DNA of 64,000 nt from positions 40,213 to 104,212 of the forward strand of contig BDEJ01000011.1 in assembly GCA_001653155.1 (NCBI GenBank), in the 5' to 3' direction. Made by a program: the position numbers and the translations under genes. The DNA is from Porphyromonadaceae bacterium H1. GTDB lineage: Bacteria; Bacteroidota; Bacteroidia; Bacteroidales; Paludibacteraceae. The notes beneath the pieces were generated by a model. That model ran no database searches, had not been told where the DNA came from, and was given only the letters and a program-made list of their open reading frames with translations. Below are positions 33,423 through 42,514 of this stretch, in pieces; position 1 is the first letter of the stretch; every line of letters begins with the position of its first letter.

Positions 33423-34262
33423 ATGAAATTAGCAAAGATAGAGGCCGGTAATTTCTATTGCGACGGTGGTGCTGTGTTTGGGGTCGTGCCCAAAAAAGTA
33501 TGGCAAAAGCGCTATCCCTGTAATGATGAGAATTTTTGCTTACTGGCTACACGTTGCTTGTTGCTCGATACGGGCAGCCGACTTATCCTGATTGATACCG
33601 GTGCGGGTAACAAGCAACCCGATTATTTGAAATTTTACGGTTTCGGTGAACTTGTCGATTTTGAACAGGCATTAAGAACTTTCGGCTACACGGCTGCGGC
33701 TGTAACCGATGTGGTACATACTCATTTGCATTTTGATCATTGTGGAGGAGCTACTCGTTTCGATGCGCAAGGCCGGCTTGAGCTGATTTTTCCGAATGCT
33801 GAACATTGGCTTTCGGAAGCGCAGTGGGAGAACCTGCTTTGTCCGAATGTGCGCGAGGGAGATGCTCTTTTCCCCGAAAATATTCTGCCGGTGGAGCAAG
33901 CCGGGAAGCTTCGGTTGATACGCGAAGATACGAGGCTTTGTCCTGAAGTGGAGTTGCGTTTGTTTGGAGGACACAGCCCCGGACAGATTGTGCCTTATGT
34001 CTCGCTGCCCGGAGGAAAAACTTTGGTATATGTCGGTGATGTTATTCCGCTGCTGGCCTCCATCCCGATAGCTTGGGTGAGTGCTTACGACAGCTTGCCC
34101 GCCCTGTCGATGGAAGAAAAAGTGAGGATGCTCGAAGAGGCGGTCTCGGAGGGGCAAATTCTCTTTTTTGAACACGATGCCTATAATGAATGCTGCACGG
34201 TGAAGAAGCAGGCTGAGAAATATCTTGTGGACAAAGTGTTTCGGCTCGAAGAGCTGCTTTGA
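33423..34262 (+). CDS. Metallo-beta-lactamase-fold hydrolase
   Basis: 279 residues, no signal peptide. Metal-binding HTHLHFDHCGG (about 99-109), LFGGHSPGQIVPYV (next His), YVGDVIPL (bridging Asp) and FFEHDAYNE near the C-terminus, a full two-metal site. ILIDTGAGNK upstream is the usual strand before it. Related to the lactonase/glyoxalase II group; the substrate is unknown. It is transcribed away from mpl from overlapping promoters. Confidence 0.9.
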   Translation: MKLAKIEAGNFYCDGGAVFGVVPKKVWQKRYPCNDENFCLLATRCLLLDTGSRLILIDTGAGNKQPDYLKFYGFGELVDFEQALRTFGYTAAAVTDVVHTHLHFDHCGGATRFDAQGRLELIFPNAEHWLSEAQWENLLCPNVREGDALFPENILPVEQAGKLRLIREDTRLCPEVELRLFGGHSPGQIVPYVSLPGGKTLVYVGDVIPLLASIPIAWVSAYDSLPALSMEEKVRMLEEAVSEGQILFFEHDAYNECCTVKKQAEKYLVDKVFRLEELL

Positions 34263-34289
34263 GGAGATGAGCCTTCCGAAGTGTTTCCC

Positions 34290-35408
34290 TTAGCGTGTGG
34301 CTTGGTAGATACTACCCGGAAGGCATTTTACAAAACCGGCAAATTCCAGTTGCAGTAACAGGCTCGACATCTCGCTAAAGCTTTTGTGAAGGATTATGCT
34401 GAGTTCGTTGACCTGTATCCCGTCGGGGTATTTGCGCAAGATATTCAATACTTCGTTCTCTGCTTCGGACAGTTCGGCAAATAAAGTGGGCTCAATAACC
34501 GGACTTTTCCTTTGCCCTTTCTCTTCCCAGTTCATGAAGCGCGCCAAGTCTTCAGCCGATTCGATGAGCGAAGCCATGTTCTTTTTTATGAGGCTGTTGC
34601 AGCCCGAACTCTGCTCGTCGGTTACCCGGCCGGGAAAGGCAAATACATCGCGGTTGTAATCGTTGGCCAGTTGCGCTGTGATAAGCGAACCGCCTTTGAC
34701 TCCCGATTCTACGACTACTACCGCATCGCAAAGCCCGGCGATGATTCGGTTGCGCTGAACGAAATTGGGGCGTTCGGCTTCGGTTCCCGTGAGGTATTCG
34801 GTAAGTAATCCGCCCTTTTCCAGCATCTTTACCGCTACGGATCGATGCGAGGCGGGATAAATCCGATCCAAACCATGTGCCAGTATGCCCCATGTGGGTG
34901 AATCGGCTTTCAAGGCGGCCCTGTGTGCACATACATCGATTCCGTAGGCCAGTCCGCTTACTACCGTGATGTCAGGATGTCGCAAAGCTAATTCCGAAAT
35001 CAGATGTGTGCAATTTTCCTTTCCGGCCTCGCTTGCATTGCGGGTGCCTACTATGCCTATAAATTTTCCGTCGTTCAGAGCTCCTCTCCCTTTGGTAAAG
35101 ATGAGCAAAGGGGCGTCGGAGCATTCCTTTAATCGAAAAGGGTAGGCCTTGTCTGTGAAAAAATAAGCTGTAATGTTGTTTTTCTCAATGAACTCAAGTT
35201 CTTTCTCTGCTCTTGGAATAACCGTATTGTTGCCTACCTCCTGAGAAAGTTTCGGGCCTATTCCGGTGATTTTTAGCAATGTCTTTGGCCTTTCTCTGAA
35301 AATAGCTTCAGCGCTTCCTGTGTAGGCAATAAGTTCTTTGGCTAGCTTGTTCCCGATGCCTTTTAATAGACTGAGGGCTATCTGATATTTGAGTTCCGGA
35401 TGAAGCAT
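34290..35408 (-). CDS. dprA: DNA-processing protein A (natural transformation)
   Basis: 372 residues. Loads RecA on incoming single-stranded DNA. N-terminal helix-hairpin-helix-like part (LLKGIGNKLAKELIAYTG, LLKITGIGPKLSQEVG), then the Rossmann-like DprA core FIGIVGTRNASEAGKENC, VVSGLAYGIDVCAHRAAL, GGLLTEYLTGTEAERPNFVQRNRIIAGL and SGVKGGSLITAQLANDYNR, and a C-terminal winged helix (YPDGIQVNELSIIL). Complete. Its presence fits the natural competence seen in Porphyromonas. It precedes hisF, vanZ-like and itself in order on the minus strand, with 12 bp to the vanZ-like gene. Confidence 0.96.
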   Translation of the reverse strand: MLHPELKYQIALSLLKGIGNKLAKELIAYTGSAEAIFRERPKTLLKITGIGPKLSQEVGNNTVIPRAEKELEFIEKNNITAYFFTDKAYPFRLKECSDAPLLIFTKGRGALNDGKFIGIVGTRNASEAGKENCTHLISELALRHPDITVVSGLAYGIDVCAHRAALKADSPTWGILAHGLDRIYPASHRSVAVKMLEKGGLLTEYLTGTEAERPNFVQRNRIIAGLCDAVVVVESGVKGGSLITAQLANDYNRDVFAFPGRVTDEQSSGCNSLIKKNMASLIESAEDLARFMNWEEKGQRKSPVIEPTLFAELSEAENEVLNILRKYPDGIQVNELSIILHKSFSEMSSLLLQLEFAGFVKCLPGSIYQATR

Positions 35409-35420
35409 AGCTTGATCTGT

Positions 35421-35813
35421 TTATTGTTTTTTCTTCAATATCCATGCAGCAAACAGATAGCCTGTCAAAACGCCCACTGTGTTGGCCAGCAGATCAAGGA
35501 AGTCACCTTTCCGTCCGGGGATAAAGCAGTCTTGAAAAACCTCCATTAACGCTCCGAAAAGAATCGGAAAGAGGAGACACAGCATCTGTATGTGCCGTTT
35601 CCGGGTAGATTCAAGTCTTTGGGAATCAAAAGTTAGTAGCATGCTTAGAATAAAATACATACTGAAATGTATCAGTTTGTCTGCCGCAGCAAAGGCGGAG
35701 AGCGAGAAGCCTTTAAATCCGGAGGGTGGAGCCAGGGATAAATAGGCAATACAGATGCCCGCAAGGATGCTTTTCCAATAGTTGCGCAAGATGTGCAAAG
35801 CAGAAGTTATCAT
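35421..35813 (-). CDS. VanZ-like family membrane protein
   Basis: 130 residues with four hydrophobic segments. SLAPPSGFKGF, KLIHFSMYFILSMLL (the DKxxHFxxY-type motif) and LFGALMEVFQDCFIPGRKGDFLDLLANTVG (E-x2-Q, R-x-GD-x-xD-x2-AN-x-G) are the family's conserved polar positions, in membrane segments. Function is unknown in general; the family was named for teicoplanin resistance, which should not be assumed. Lies between hisF and dprA, 9 and 12 bp away, so an operon. Confidence 0.9.
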   Translation of the reverse strand: MITSALHILRNYWKSILAGICIAYLSLAPPSGFKGFSLSAFAAADKLIHFSMYFILSMLLTFDSQRLESTRKRHIQMLCLLFPILFGALMEVFQDCFIPGRKGDFLDLLANTVGVLTGYLFAAWILKKKQ

Positions 35814-35822
35814 ACTGGGATT

Positions 35823-36578
35823 CTAAATTCGTATCGGGATATCTTGTTGTTTTAGATAGCGTTTCAGGTCGTTTATGTCTATTTCTTTGTAATGAAAGAT
35901 GCTTGCGGCTAAAGCGGCATCGGCCTTGGCCTGGATGAATACTTCTGCAAAGTCCTCCATCTTTCCGGCTCCACCACTGGCTATGACGGGCACTTGTACG
36001 GCTTCCGATACGGCACGCGTGATTTCTATGGCGAAACCCTCCTTGGTGCCGTCGTGGTCCATGGAGGTGAGAAGGATTTCCCCGGCGCCTAAGCTTACGG
36101 CTTCTCGTGCCCAATTGATGGTTTTGATATCCGTAGCTATGCGGCCGCCATTGAGAAAAACATGATCTTCCTGACCGATACGCTTGCTGTCAATCGCTAA
36201 TACCACACACTGACTCCCAAACTGTCCGGCTATTTCGCTGATAAGTCGTGGATTGCGTACTGCTGCGGTATTTATCGATATTTTGTCTGCACCGCTGTCC
36301 AGCAACATCCGTACATCGTCTATACTGCTAATGCCTCCTCCCACGGTGAAAGGGATGTTTATCACTCGTGCTATCTGTTTTACCAGATCAGAGAGGGTTT
36401 TTCGCTTTTCGTTGCTGGCACTGATGTCGAGAAAAACAAGTTCATCCGCATTCATTTGGGCATACAACGAAGCCAGCTCTACGGGATCCCCCACAGCTTT
36501 TATGTTTTCAAAGTTGACTCCCTTTACCGTTTTCCCGTCTTTGATGTCGAGGCAGGGGATGATACGTTTGGTAAGCAT
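35823..36578 (-). CDS. hisF: Imidazole glycerol phosphate synthase, cyclase subunit
   Basis: 251 residues, (beta-alpha)8 barrel. Uses ammonia from HisH to convert PRFAR to imidazole glycerol phosphate and AICAR. Catalytic Asp11 (CLDIKDG) and Asp130 (VLAIDSKR), phosphate loops FTVGGGISS and [13 protein letters not shown]. Intact. No other his gene is in the window: its neighbours are ung (18 bp upstream) and a vanZ-like gene. An isolated hisF suggests the his operon is split or reduced elsewhere. Confidence 0.96.
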   Translation of the reverse strand: MLTKRIIPCLDIKDGKTVKGVNFENIKAVGDPVELASLYAQMNADELVFLDISASNEKRKTLSDLVKQIARVINIPFTVGGGISSIDDVRMLLDSGADKISINTAAVRNPRLISEIAGQFGSQCVVLAIDSKRIGQEDHVFLNGGRIATDIKTINWAREAVSLGAGEILLTSMDHDGTKEGFAIEITRAVSEAVQVPVIASGGAGKMEDFAEVFIQAKADAALAASIFHYKEIDINDLKRYLKQQDIPIRI

Positions 36579-36596
36579 AACATTCTGTGTCTATGG

Positions 36597-37259
36597 TTAC
36601 CAGTTTATTTCGCTTAAACCCTGTGCTTTCAGATAGCGGTTGGCCTCCGAGAAGTGGCCGCATCCCATGAATCCCCGGTGGGCCGATAGCGGAGAGGGGT
36701 GAGCCGTTTTCAGTACGAGGTGACGTGCAGAGTCAATAAAAGCTCCTTTCTGTTGGGCGTAACTACCCCAAAGCATAAATACTAAATGTTCTTTTTTATC
36801 TGCAAGCTCGCGTATCGCGGCATCGGTAAAGCGTTCCCAGCCTTTCCCTTGATGAGAGCCGGCGCATTGAGCTTGCACGGTGAGTGTCGCGTTCAACAAC
36901 AGTACGCCTTGTTGTGCCCAACGTGTGAGATTGCCGGAAGCCGGTAGTGGAATTCCTAAATCTCGTTGTATTTCTTTGAAGATGTTTACGAGCGAGGGCG
37001 GAAACTCCACTCCGTCGTTTACGGAAAAGCATAAACCATGTGCCTGACCTGGACCGTGATAAGGGTCTTGCCCGATAATTACAACCTTAACCCGGTCGAA
37101 AGGACATTGGTCGAAAGCATTGAATATGAGATTACCCGGTGGAAAGATTCTTTTTGTCGCGTACTCCTTTCTCACAAAATCGCTTAACTCCTTGAAATAA
37201 GCCTGGTCAAATTCGGGTTGCAGTATCGCCTTCCACGAAGCTTCTATTCTTACGTCCAT
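36597..37259 (-). CDS. ung: Uracil-DNA glycosylase
   Basis: 220 residues, family 1. Removes uracil from DNA. Motif [22 protein letters not shown] has the catalytic Asp65 and Tyr67, LLLNATLTV contains the Asn that reads uracil, and [18 protein letters not shown] is the DNA-binding Leu loop with catalytic His. Full length. First gene of the ung-hisF-vanZ-dprA run. Confidence 0.97.
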   Translation of the reverse strand: MDVRIEASWKAILQPEFDQAYFKELSDFVRKEYATKRIFPPGNLIFNAFDQCPFDRVKVVIIGQDPYHGPGQAHGLCFSVNDGVEFPPSLVNIFKEIQRDLGIPLPASGNLTRWAQQGVLLLNATLTVQAQCAGSHQGKGWERFTDAAIRELADKKEHLVFMLWGSYAQQKGAFIDSARHLVLKTAHPSPLSAHRGFMGCGHFSEANRYLKAQGLSEINW

Positions 37260-37285
37260 ACGAGTGTTTAAAATTTATTTAATTA

Positions 37286-37293
37286 CAAAATTA
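37286..37293 (-). promoter_or_regulatory. -7 box for ung
   Basis: Minus-strand TAATTTTG fits TAnnTTTG, 27 nt before the ATG; no clear -33. Confidence 0.45.
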
Positions 37294-37508
37294 AGAAAAA
37301 CTATTCGACCGAAAAATTCCTTCCTGATTATAATAAACTTGGCTCCTGCCGACAAGAAGCAATTTGATCCCCTCTTTATTAAAATGTTTTGGTGTCGAGA
37401 TAAGAGCTTTTGATTGGCTTGAAAAGTCGGGATGATGCCGTTTTTTCCTCAAACCCCATGGTTTATTTGTGATGAAAGTGATACAAGAGAAACATTCTGT
37501 ATAATTCT

Positions 37509-37541
37509 TATGTAGAACTCACGTTATTTTAATATCTTTGC
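37509..37541 (+). promoter_or_regulatory. Promoter of the exopolysaccharide export module
   Basis: TATG (37509-37512, one mismatch to TTTG), 20-nt spacer, TATCTTTGC (37533-37541). About 40 nt before the first ATG. Confidence 0.7.
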
Positions 37542-37581
37542 ATATTCAACGAAAGCCTTTGTGGCTGATAGATAACAGAAA

Positions 37582-38388
37582 ATGACCCGCAAGCCTCTCT
37601 TTGTCTCCTTTTTTCTTGCCGCTGTTCTGATTGCGACGTTTACCTCGTGTATCACATCGAGAAAGATTAACTACATGCAGGAGCCCGGTTCGCGGATACC
37701 GACTTATCCGGACACGACTGCCTATCGGGACTATTTGTTACGTACGGGGGACTGCCTCTACATTAAGGTTTATGCACTTAATAGCGACATAAGCGAAGTC
37801 TTGAATGGTAACGAATCCAATAATAATCTGCAACTTATCTCAACGACTTCGTCTGTATCCGATTTGTTTACCTATATCGTGAAACCCGACGGTAATATCA
37901 ATTTCCCATTGGTCGGTGATGTTGCCGTATTGGGAAAAAGCACACGCGAAGTAAAATATCTGTTGGAAAAAAAACTGGAGACTTTTATTGCTACAGCTTC
38001 GGTTGATATACATATCGTACGGCGTTATTTCAGTATTATCGGAGCCGGAGTTTCGGGACGCTATGCTTTAAGTAAAGATCGCGTAAGCATATTTGAAGCT
38101 CTTGCTATGGCGGGAGATATAAATATTTATGGAGATAGAAGCCGGGTGCGTATCGTGAGAGAAATAAACGGAAAGACCGAAGTTAAGAAATTTGATATCA
38201 GAAGCAAGGATATCCTCCATTCCGAGTACTATTATGTCGAGCCTAACGATGTGATATACATACAGTCTGTGAATGAGCAGTTTTTCAGCATGATCAATTT
38301 CCCGACCGTGCTTTCGGCTACTATCTCAACTGTGTCATTCGGAATTCTGATTTATAATTATATCGTAAGACAAAGCAAAACCCGATAA
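37582..38388 (+). CDS. Wza-like polysaccharide export lipoprotein, first copy
   Basis: 268 residues. Signal peptide with lipobox FTSC, so lipid-anchored. Poly_export domain: LLRTGDCLYIKVYALNSD, YIVKPDGNINFPLVGDVAVLGKS, then a SLBB-like part FSIIGAGVSGRYALSKDRVSIFEALAMAGDINIYGDRSRVRIVRE and YYYVEPNDVIYIQ. A hydrophobic C-terminal segment (TVLSATISTVSFGILIYNYIV) ends the chain where Wza has its outer-membrane helix. Likely the outer-membrane exit of capsule or exopolysaccharide. 19 bp before a paralogue. Confidence 0.9.
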   Translation: MTRKPLFVSFFLAAVLIATFTSCITSRKINYMQEPGSRIPTYPDTTAYRDYLLRTGDCLYIKVYALNSDISEVLNGNESNNNLQLISTTSSVSDLFTYIVKPDGNINFPLVGDVAVLGKSTREVKYLLEKKLETFIATASVDIHIVRRYFSIIGAGVSGRYALSKDRVSIFEALAMAGDINIYGDRSRVRIVREINGKTEVKKFDIRSKDILHSEYYYVEPNDVIYIQSVNEQFFSMINFPTVLSATISTVSFGILIYNYIVRQSKTR

Positions 38389-38407
38389 TTTTCGCTAAGC
38401 GAAAGAA

Positions 38408-39160
38408 ATGACAATGCAGAAAAAACATTTTTTTATCCTCTGTGTGACCATGTTGTTCGCCACGTCGTGTTACACATACCGCAATACGGGTTTACTACAA
38501 GATAATAATCCCAATCTACCCGTTTATGAGGCTGCGAATTTTGAAGACTACAAGATTCGTGTAAACGACGAGATTATCTACCGTCTCATTACAATAGACG
38601 AGTCATTGGCCAGGATAATGCCTTCCGCCACAGCCATAAATCGTTATAATATAGTTTCTTACCGAGTTCATTCCGATGGGACGGTGGATCTTCCTTTTCT
38701 GAATCGGATACCGGTAGAGGGGCTCACAATCGAAGAGGCCGAAAAAGTCATCGAAGAGCGTATGCGTGAACTTGTTCCCGATGCCTCCATAAAATTGACG
38801 CTCGCCAATAAGACATTCACGGTAATTGGCGACATAGGCTCGGGAGTCTTCCCCGTTTATAAAGACCGAATGACGATTTTTCAAGCTCTTGCTCAGTCGG
38901 GTGATCTTTTCCAGACGGGCGATAGAAAACAAGTACGCATCTTGCGTGAAACAAGTGCAGGTATCAAAGTTTTGGAGTTTGATATTCGTTCTGAAAGCAT
39001 TATCAACTCGGAATATTATTATATTTATCCCAATGATATCATATATATCCGTCGAGCTCCGGCGAGTTTTTATAAGGTATCTAATTACAGCAGTTTCTTG
39101 GCCATAATAACATCTTCATTGTCGTTATTTTTTACAGTCTTATTTTTTGTACAGAAATAA
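38408..39160 (+). CDS. Wza-like polysaccharide export lipoprotein, second copy
   Basis: 250 residues. Lipobox FATSC after MTMQKKHFFILCVTMLFATSC; ATG 38408 was chosen, a second Met two codons on also fits. Same architecture as the first copy: VNDEIIYRL, YRVHSDGTVDLPFLNRIPVEG, SLBB-like FTVIGDIGSGVFPVYKDRMTIFQALAQSGDLFQTGDRKQVRILRE and YYYIYPNDIIYIRR, with a hydrophobic C-terminus (ITSSLSLFFTVLFFVQ). Probably a tandem duplicate that may form mixed complexes with the first copy. Confidence 0.9.
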   Translation: MTMQKKHFFILCVTMLFATSCYTYRNTGLLQDNNPNLPVYEAANFEDYKIRVNDEIIYRLITIDESLARIMPSATAINRYNIVSYRVHSDGTVDLPFLNRIPVEGLTIEEAEKVIEERMRELVPDASIKLTLANKTFTVIGDIGSGVFPVYKDRMTIFQALAQSGDLFQTGDRKQVRILRETSAGIKVLEFDIRSESIINSEYYYIYPNDIIYIRRAPASFYKVSNYSSFLAIITSSLSLFFTVLFFVQK

Positions 39161-39190
39161 GAGAAAGCATTTTTTGCAATATTAAGATTT

Positions 39191-41572
39191 ATGACACCGC
39201 AAAACAATATAGAACAACAGTTTCAGGAAGAGGATTCGAGTTTTGATATCATGCATTGGGTCTCTTTGGGGCTTCACTATTGGTATCTCTTCGTTATATT
39301 TACTTTGTTGGCCTTAGGGCTGGCTTACCTCAAAAACCGTTCGTGGATGCCTGCCTATCAGTCGGTTGGAAAGATTATGATTGATGAATATGGTGCATCC
39401 CCTGGCGCTCAGGCTATTATGCAAGGTTTTGGCTTGCAGGCGAGCTACCGTAACATCAACAATCAGGTGATTATGCTTGGGTCTTACGACTTGCTGTGTA
39501 AAGTCGTTGACAGTATGCCCGATTTGAAGATAGATTATATCAGCAAAGGGCGGTTTAAGACGCACTACCTCTACAAATCTTCTCCTATTGATATTAAAGC
39601 CGATTATCTGTCGCCGGAGATTTATGACTATATGTTCAAGCTGACCTCGAATCCGGATGGGAGTTACACCATCGTCAGTGTTGAAAATGAAGATAAGACT
39701 TTCAGCGAACTTAAAGCTACCGGTCGTTTTGGCGAGCCTTTGCTTCATAATGCTTTTTTCATCACTGTCAATAAAAACCGGGACTTTAATGAGAATCAGA
39801 GCATCTTTTTCCGTTTCAGGAGCCGGGAGTCCTTGGTTGATGAGTTCTCGCCCCGACTTAACTTCAGTTTTGTAAACGAGGGGGCGTCGGTTTTGGATAT
39901 ATCTCTCGTAAGTCAGACTCCTGAGAGGGATGTGGATTTCATCAATAAGCTGAGCGAAATGTTCCTTGCTCAGAATCTGGTCAAAAAGAACGACGCGGCA
40001 CGAAAAACCATTCAATTTATTGATCAACAGCTGTTGAGCGTATCCGAATCATTGTCGAAGTCGGAAGACCGAATGACCAGATTCCGCCAAGCTAACCAAA
40101 TTGTTGACGTCTCGAGCTATACCAAAGATCTGCTCTCGAAGGTAACCGAAATAGACAAAAAACAAGGAGATTTCAACTTGAAGAAGGAATACCTGAAACA
40201 TTTGGAGAGTTATCTTTCTACCAACATGGAGCAGGGGGCGGTATTGGCTCCATCAAGTATTGGACTGAATGAACCTGTTTTGATGCAGCTCGTTCAGCAG
40301 ATTAACGACCTGCAGGCGCGTCGCAATGCATTGACTCCCAATAATCCTTACTTTGCCCAATATTCGCAGCAAATAGATTTGCTGAAAACAAGTATCCGTG
40401 AGACCATAAAAAGTATGCACGCATCGTTGATGATACAGGAAAACGATATCAAGGCGCGTAATAAGGAAGTGGAGATAGAGATAGCCAAATTGCCCAATAA
40501 GGAGTTGGAAATGATTTCTATTGAACGCAAATACCGTGTTGATGACAACTACTACACTTTCTTCCTCCAAAAAAGAGCCGAAGCGGAGATACAGGAAGCT
40601 TCCAATACTCCCGACAATGAAATCTTGGACAAAGCTCGCACAATATCCATAACGAATCTGAACGCTCGCAGCAAAACACTGACGATTTACTTGCTTATGG
40701 GGCTTATGATCGCTTGTTTGATTATATTCCTGCGGGAGCTTTTCAACAATACCATACGCTCGGTAAAAGACATAGAGAAAAATTCATCTTATCCTGTAAT
40801 AGGCTCCATCCGTCACACACGCAGTACCGATCCGGCTCTGGTGGTAAAGAAGCCCCGCTCTTCTTTTGCTGAAATGTTCCGCGTGATACGTACCCGTATC
40901 GAATTTATCGCACAGCGGAAAACCAATATTATGATTTCCATTACCTCGACCGAGTCTGCCGACGGAAAGACTTATTTTGCAACCAATCTGGCAGCAATTT
41001 ATGCCATGACGAAAAAGAAAGTCATATTGATGGATGTGGATATTCGAAAACCGAGCGTACTGAATGCATTCGGAAAGACAGCTCGCTATGGCCTGACAAA
41101 CTACCTGATAGACGAATGTTCGCTGGAAGACGCTATTGTACGAGTAGAAGGTGTCGATTATGATATTTTGCCCGGAGGAACGATTCCTCCTAACCCGGGA
41201 GAAATAATTCGCTCCGATAAACTGAAGGAGCTCTTGTACGAGCTGCGAAAAGTTTATGACTACATCATTATGGATACCAGTCCGATCGGCTTGGTTGCCG
41301 ATGCTTATTCTTTGGTATCTGTTGCAGACGTAAACCTCTTTATCGTGCGTTCGGAAAGAACGCATAGGGCTTTCTTTAAAAAGCTGATGCAACAGCTGGA
41401 AGCCGACAAGGTACAGAAACTCTACATTGTTTTCAACGATGTGCAGGACAATACCAACCGATACGGAACCAGAAATGCATATACATACGGACGTTACTCC
41501 TATGCGGCTAAAATAAGAAAGAAAGACAAGGATAAACTGAGTCAGTATTATCAGGACGACGACGATATTTAG
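39191..41572 (+). CDS. Wzc-like polysaccharide co-polymerase / BY tyrosine kinase
   Basis: 793 residues, inner membrane. Wzz-type N-terminal membrane segment (LGLHYWYLFVIFTLLALGLAYL, about residues 26-47), long periplasmic coiled-coil region, GNVR-type linker (ISIERKYRVDDNYYTFFLQKR), second membrane segment (about 495-515), then the CpsD/CapB kinase domain: Walker A STESADGKT (about 584-592), Walker A' DVDIRKP (about 614) and Walker B YIIMDTSPIGLVAD (about 690). The C-terminus is Tyr-rich (YGTRNAYTYGRYSYAA, YYQDD), the usual autophosphorylation cluster. Controls export and chain length of a capsule-type polysaccharide with the two Wza-like proteins upstream. The Porphyromonas gingivalis Ptk1/PG0436 locus is a known parallel. 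Confidence 0.93.
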   Translation: MTPQNNIEQQFQEEDSSFDIMHWVSLGLHYWYLFVIFTLLALGLAYLKNRSWMPAYQSVGKIMIDEYGASPGAQAIMQGFGLQASYRNINNQVIMLGSYDLLCKVVDSMPDLKIDYISKGRFKTHYLYKSSPIDIKADYLSPEIYDYMFKLTSNPDGSYTIVSVENEDKTFSELKATGRFGEPLLHNAFFITVNKNRDFNENQSIFFRFRSRESLVDEFSPRLNFSFVNEGASVLDISLVSQTPERDVDFINKLSEMFLAQNLVKKNDAARKTIQFIDQQLLSVSESLSKSEDRMTRFRQANQIVDVSSYTKDLLSKVTEIDKKQGDFNLKKEYLKHLESYLSTNMEQGAVLAPSSIGLNEPVLMQLVQQINDLQARRNALTPNNPYFAQYSQQIDLLKTSIRETIKSMHASLMIQENDIKARNKEVEIEIAKLPNKELEMISIERKYRVDDNYYTFFLQKRAEAEIQEASNTPDNEILDKARTISITNLNARSKTLTIYLLMGLMIACLIIFLRELFNNTIRSVKDIEKNSSYPVIGSIRHTRSTDPALVVKKPRSSFAEMFRVIRTRIEFIAQRKTNIMISITSTESADGKTYFATNLAAIYAMTKKKVILMDVDIRKPSVLNAFGKTARYGLTNYLIDECSLEDAIVRVEGVDYDILPGGTIPPNPGEIIRSDKLKELLYELRKVYDYIIMDTSPIGLVADAYSLVSVADVNLFIVRSERTHRAFFKKLMQQLEADKVQKLYIVFNDVQDNTNRYGTRNAYTYGRYSYAAKIRKKDKDKLSQYYQDDDDI

Positions 41573-41618
41573 AATCAGGATTGTCGGAATCTTGACAAAC
41601 ATTTAATTAATTACAAAA

Positions 41619-42458
41619 ATGAAAGCAACCATTTATTTCGTAGCTGTCGTGATGTTACTTGCCTGTAACAATCAGCGACGCATAGATGCTAAAGCAGCGG
41701 ATCAGCGCCTCCGGAATATAGAACAACTGCTGAAGCAGGGGGCCTATGATCAAGCTAAAAATGAGATTGACAGCATTCATGCACTCTATCCTCGACTGGT
41801 TGACAAGCGCAAGGCCACACAAGCTTTTATGGATAGTATTTTGTGTCGTGAAGCCGAGAGAAGTATTGTGTATTGTGACAGCCTCTTGGCACTGAAACGA
41901 CCGCATGCGGAAGCTCTGGAGGCCGCATTTAAGGTAGAAAAAGATGAAACATATCAGACCATCGGAAGTTTTGTCCACCCTTTGCTCCGGACTGAAGTAA
42001 ATGCGGGACAAAACTTTTTAAAGGTATATACCGATGAGGAAGCTGTTCTTTATGTTATCAGCTATTATGCCGGTTCCAAGCAAGCGCATAGGCAATTGAA
42101 GGCAACATCCGGAGATTTGTTTGCCGAAAGCAACTTACCCTCTAATGAAGAGGGGGCGCGTTATACCTTCACCGACAATGGAGTAACATGGGAGATGCTT
42201 ACTTTTAAAGATGAAGAGGCCAGTCCATTGGTAGCTTTTATCGCACAGCAAGTGGATAAGCCGATAAAGATAACACTCAAAAGCGATGCCGGTGAGAGTG
42301 CTTCCTATTTTCTGTCGACCCGCGTAAAGAAAGCCATTGCAGAGACCTATAACTTTTGGATTGAAAAACGCGATGTAACTTTGCTGGAAAGAGAAATTGC
42401 CAAATCAAAAGCCCGGATCGAAACGATTAGAGGAAAGCAAAACAAACCCCAAGAATAA
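41619..42458 (+). CDS. Lipoprotein of unknown function downstream of the kinase
   Basis: 279 residues. The N-terminus FVAVVMLLAC is a lipobox. A predicted helical region follows (RLRNIEQLLKQGAYDQAKNEIDSI, TPR-like pair), then beta-rich sequence in the middle (FVHPLLRTEVNAGQNFLKVYTDEEAVLYVISYY) and a C-terminal coiled coil (LEREIAKSKARIETIRG). I do not recognise the family. It begins 46 bp after the kinase stop and likely belongs to the export module; whether it is essential to it is unknown. Confidence 0.75.
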   Translation: MKATIYFVAVVMLLACNNQRRIDAKAADQRLRNIEQLLKQGAYDQAKNEIDSIHALYPRLVDKRKATQAFMDSILCREAERSIVYCDSLLALKRPHAEALEAAFKVEKDETYQTIGSFVHPLLRTEVNAGQNFLKVYTDEEAVLYVISYYAGSKQAHRQLKATSGDLFAESNLPSNEEGARYTFTDNGVTWEMLTFKDEEASPLVAFIAQQVDKPIKITLKSDAGESASYFLSTRVKKAIAETYNFWIEKRDVTLLEREIAKSKARIETIRGKQNKPQE

Positions 42459-42514
42459 GCTTGGAGCCCGAGTGATGTGAGCTTCCTCCTTACATTCGGA
42501 TTGTTATTTTTTAT

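Larger units (their letters stand above)
37260..37581. other. Intergenic region between ung and the export module
   Basis: 322 bp, AT-rich. Two divergent promoter candidates (37286-37293 minus, 37509-37541 plus) are the only signals I recognise. No open frame or strong hairpin. Confidence 0.5.

Noticed and set aside
34290..35408. dprA as part of a new defence island
   Set aside because: Neighbours are ordinary (vanZ-like, hisF, ung); DprA is the transformation protein with a complete family layout.
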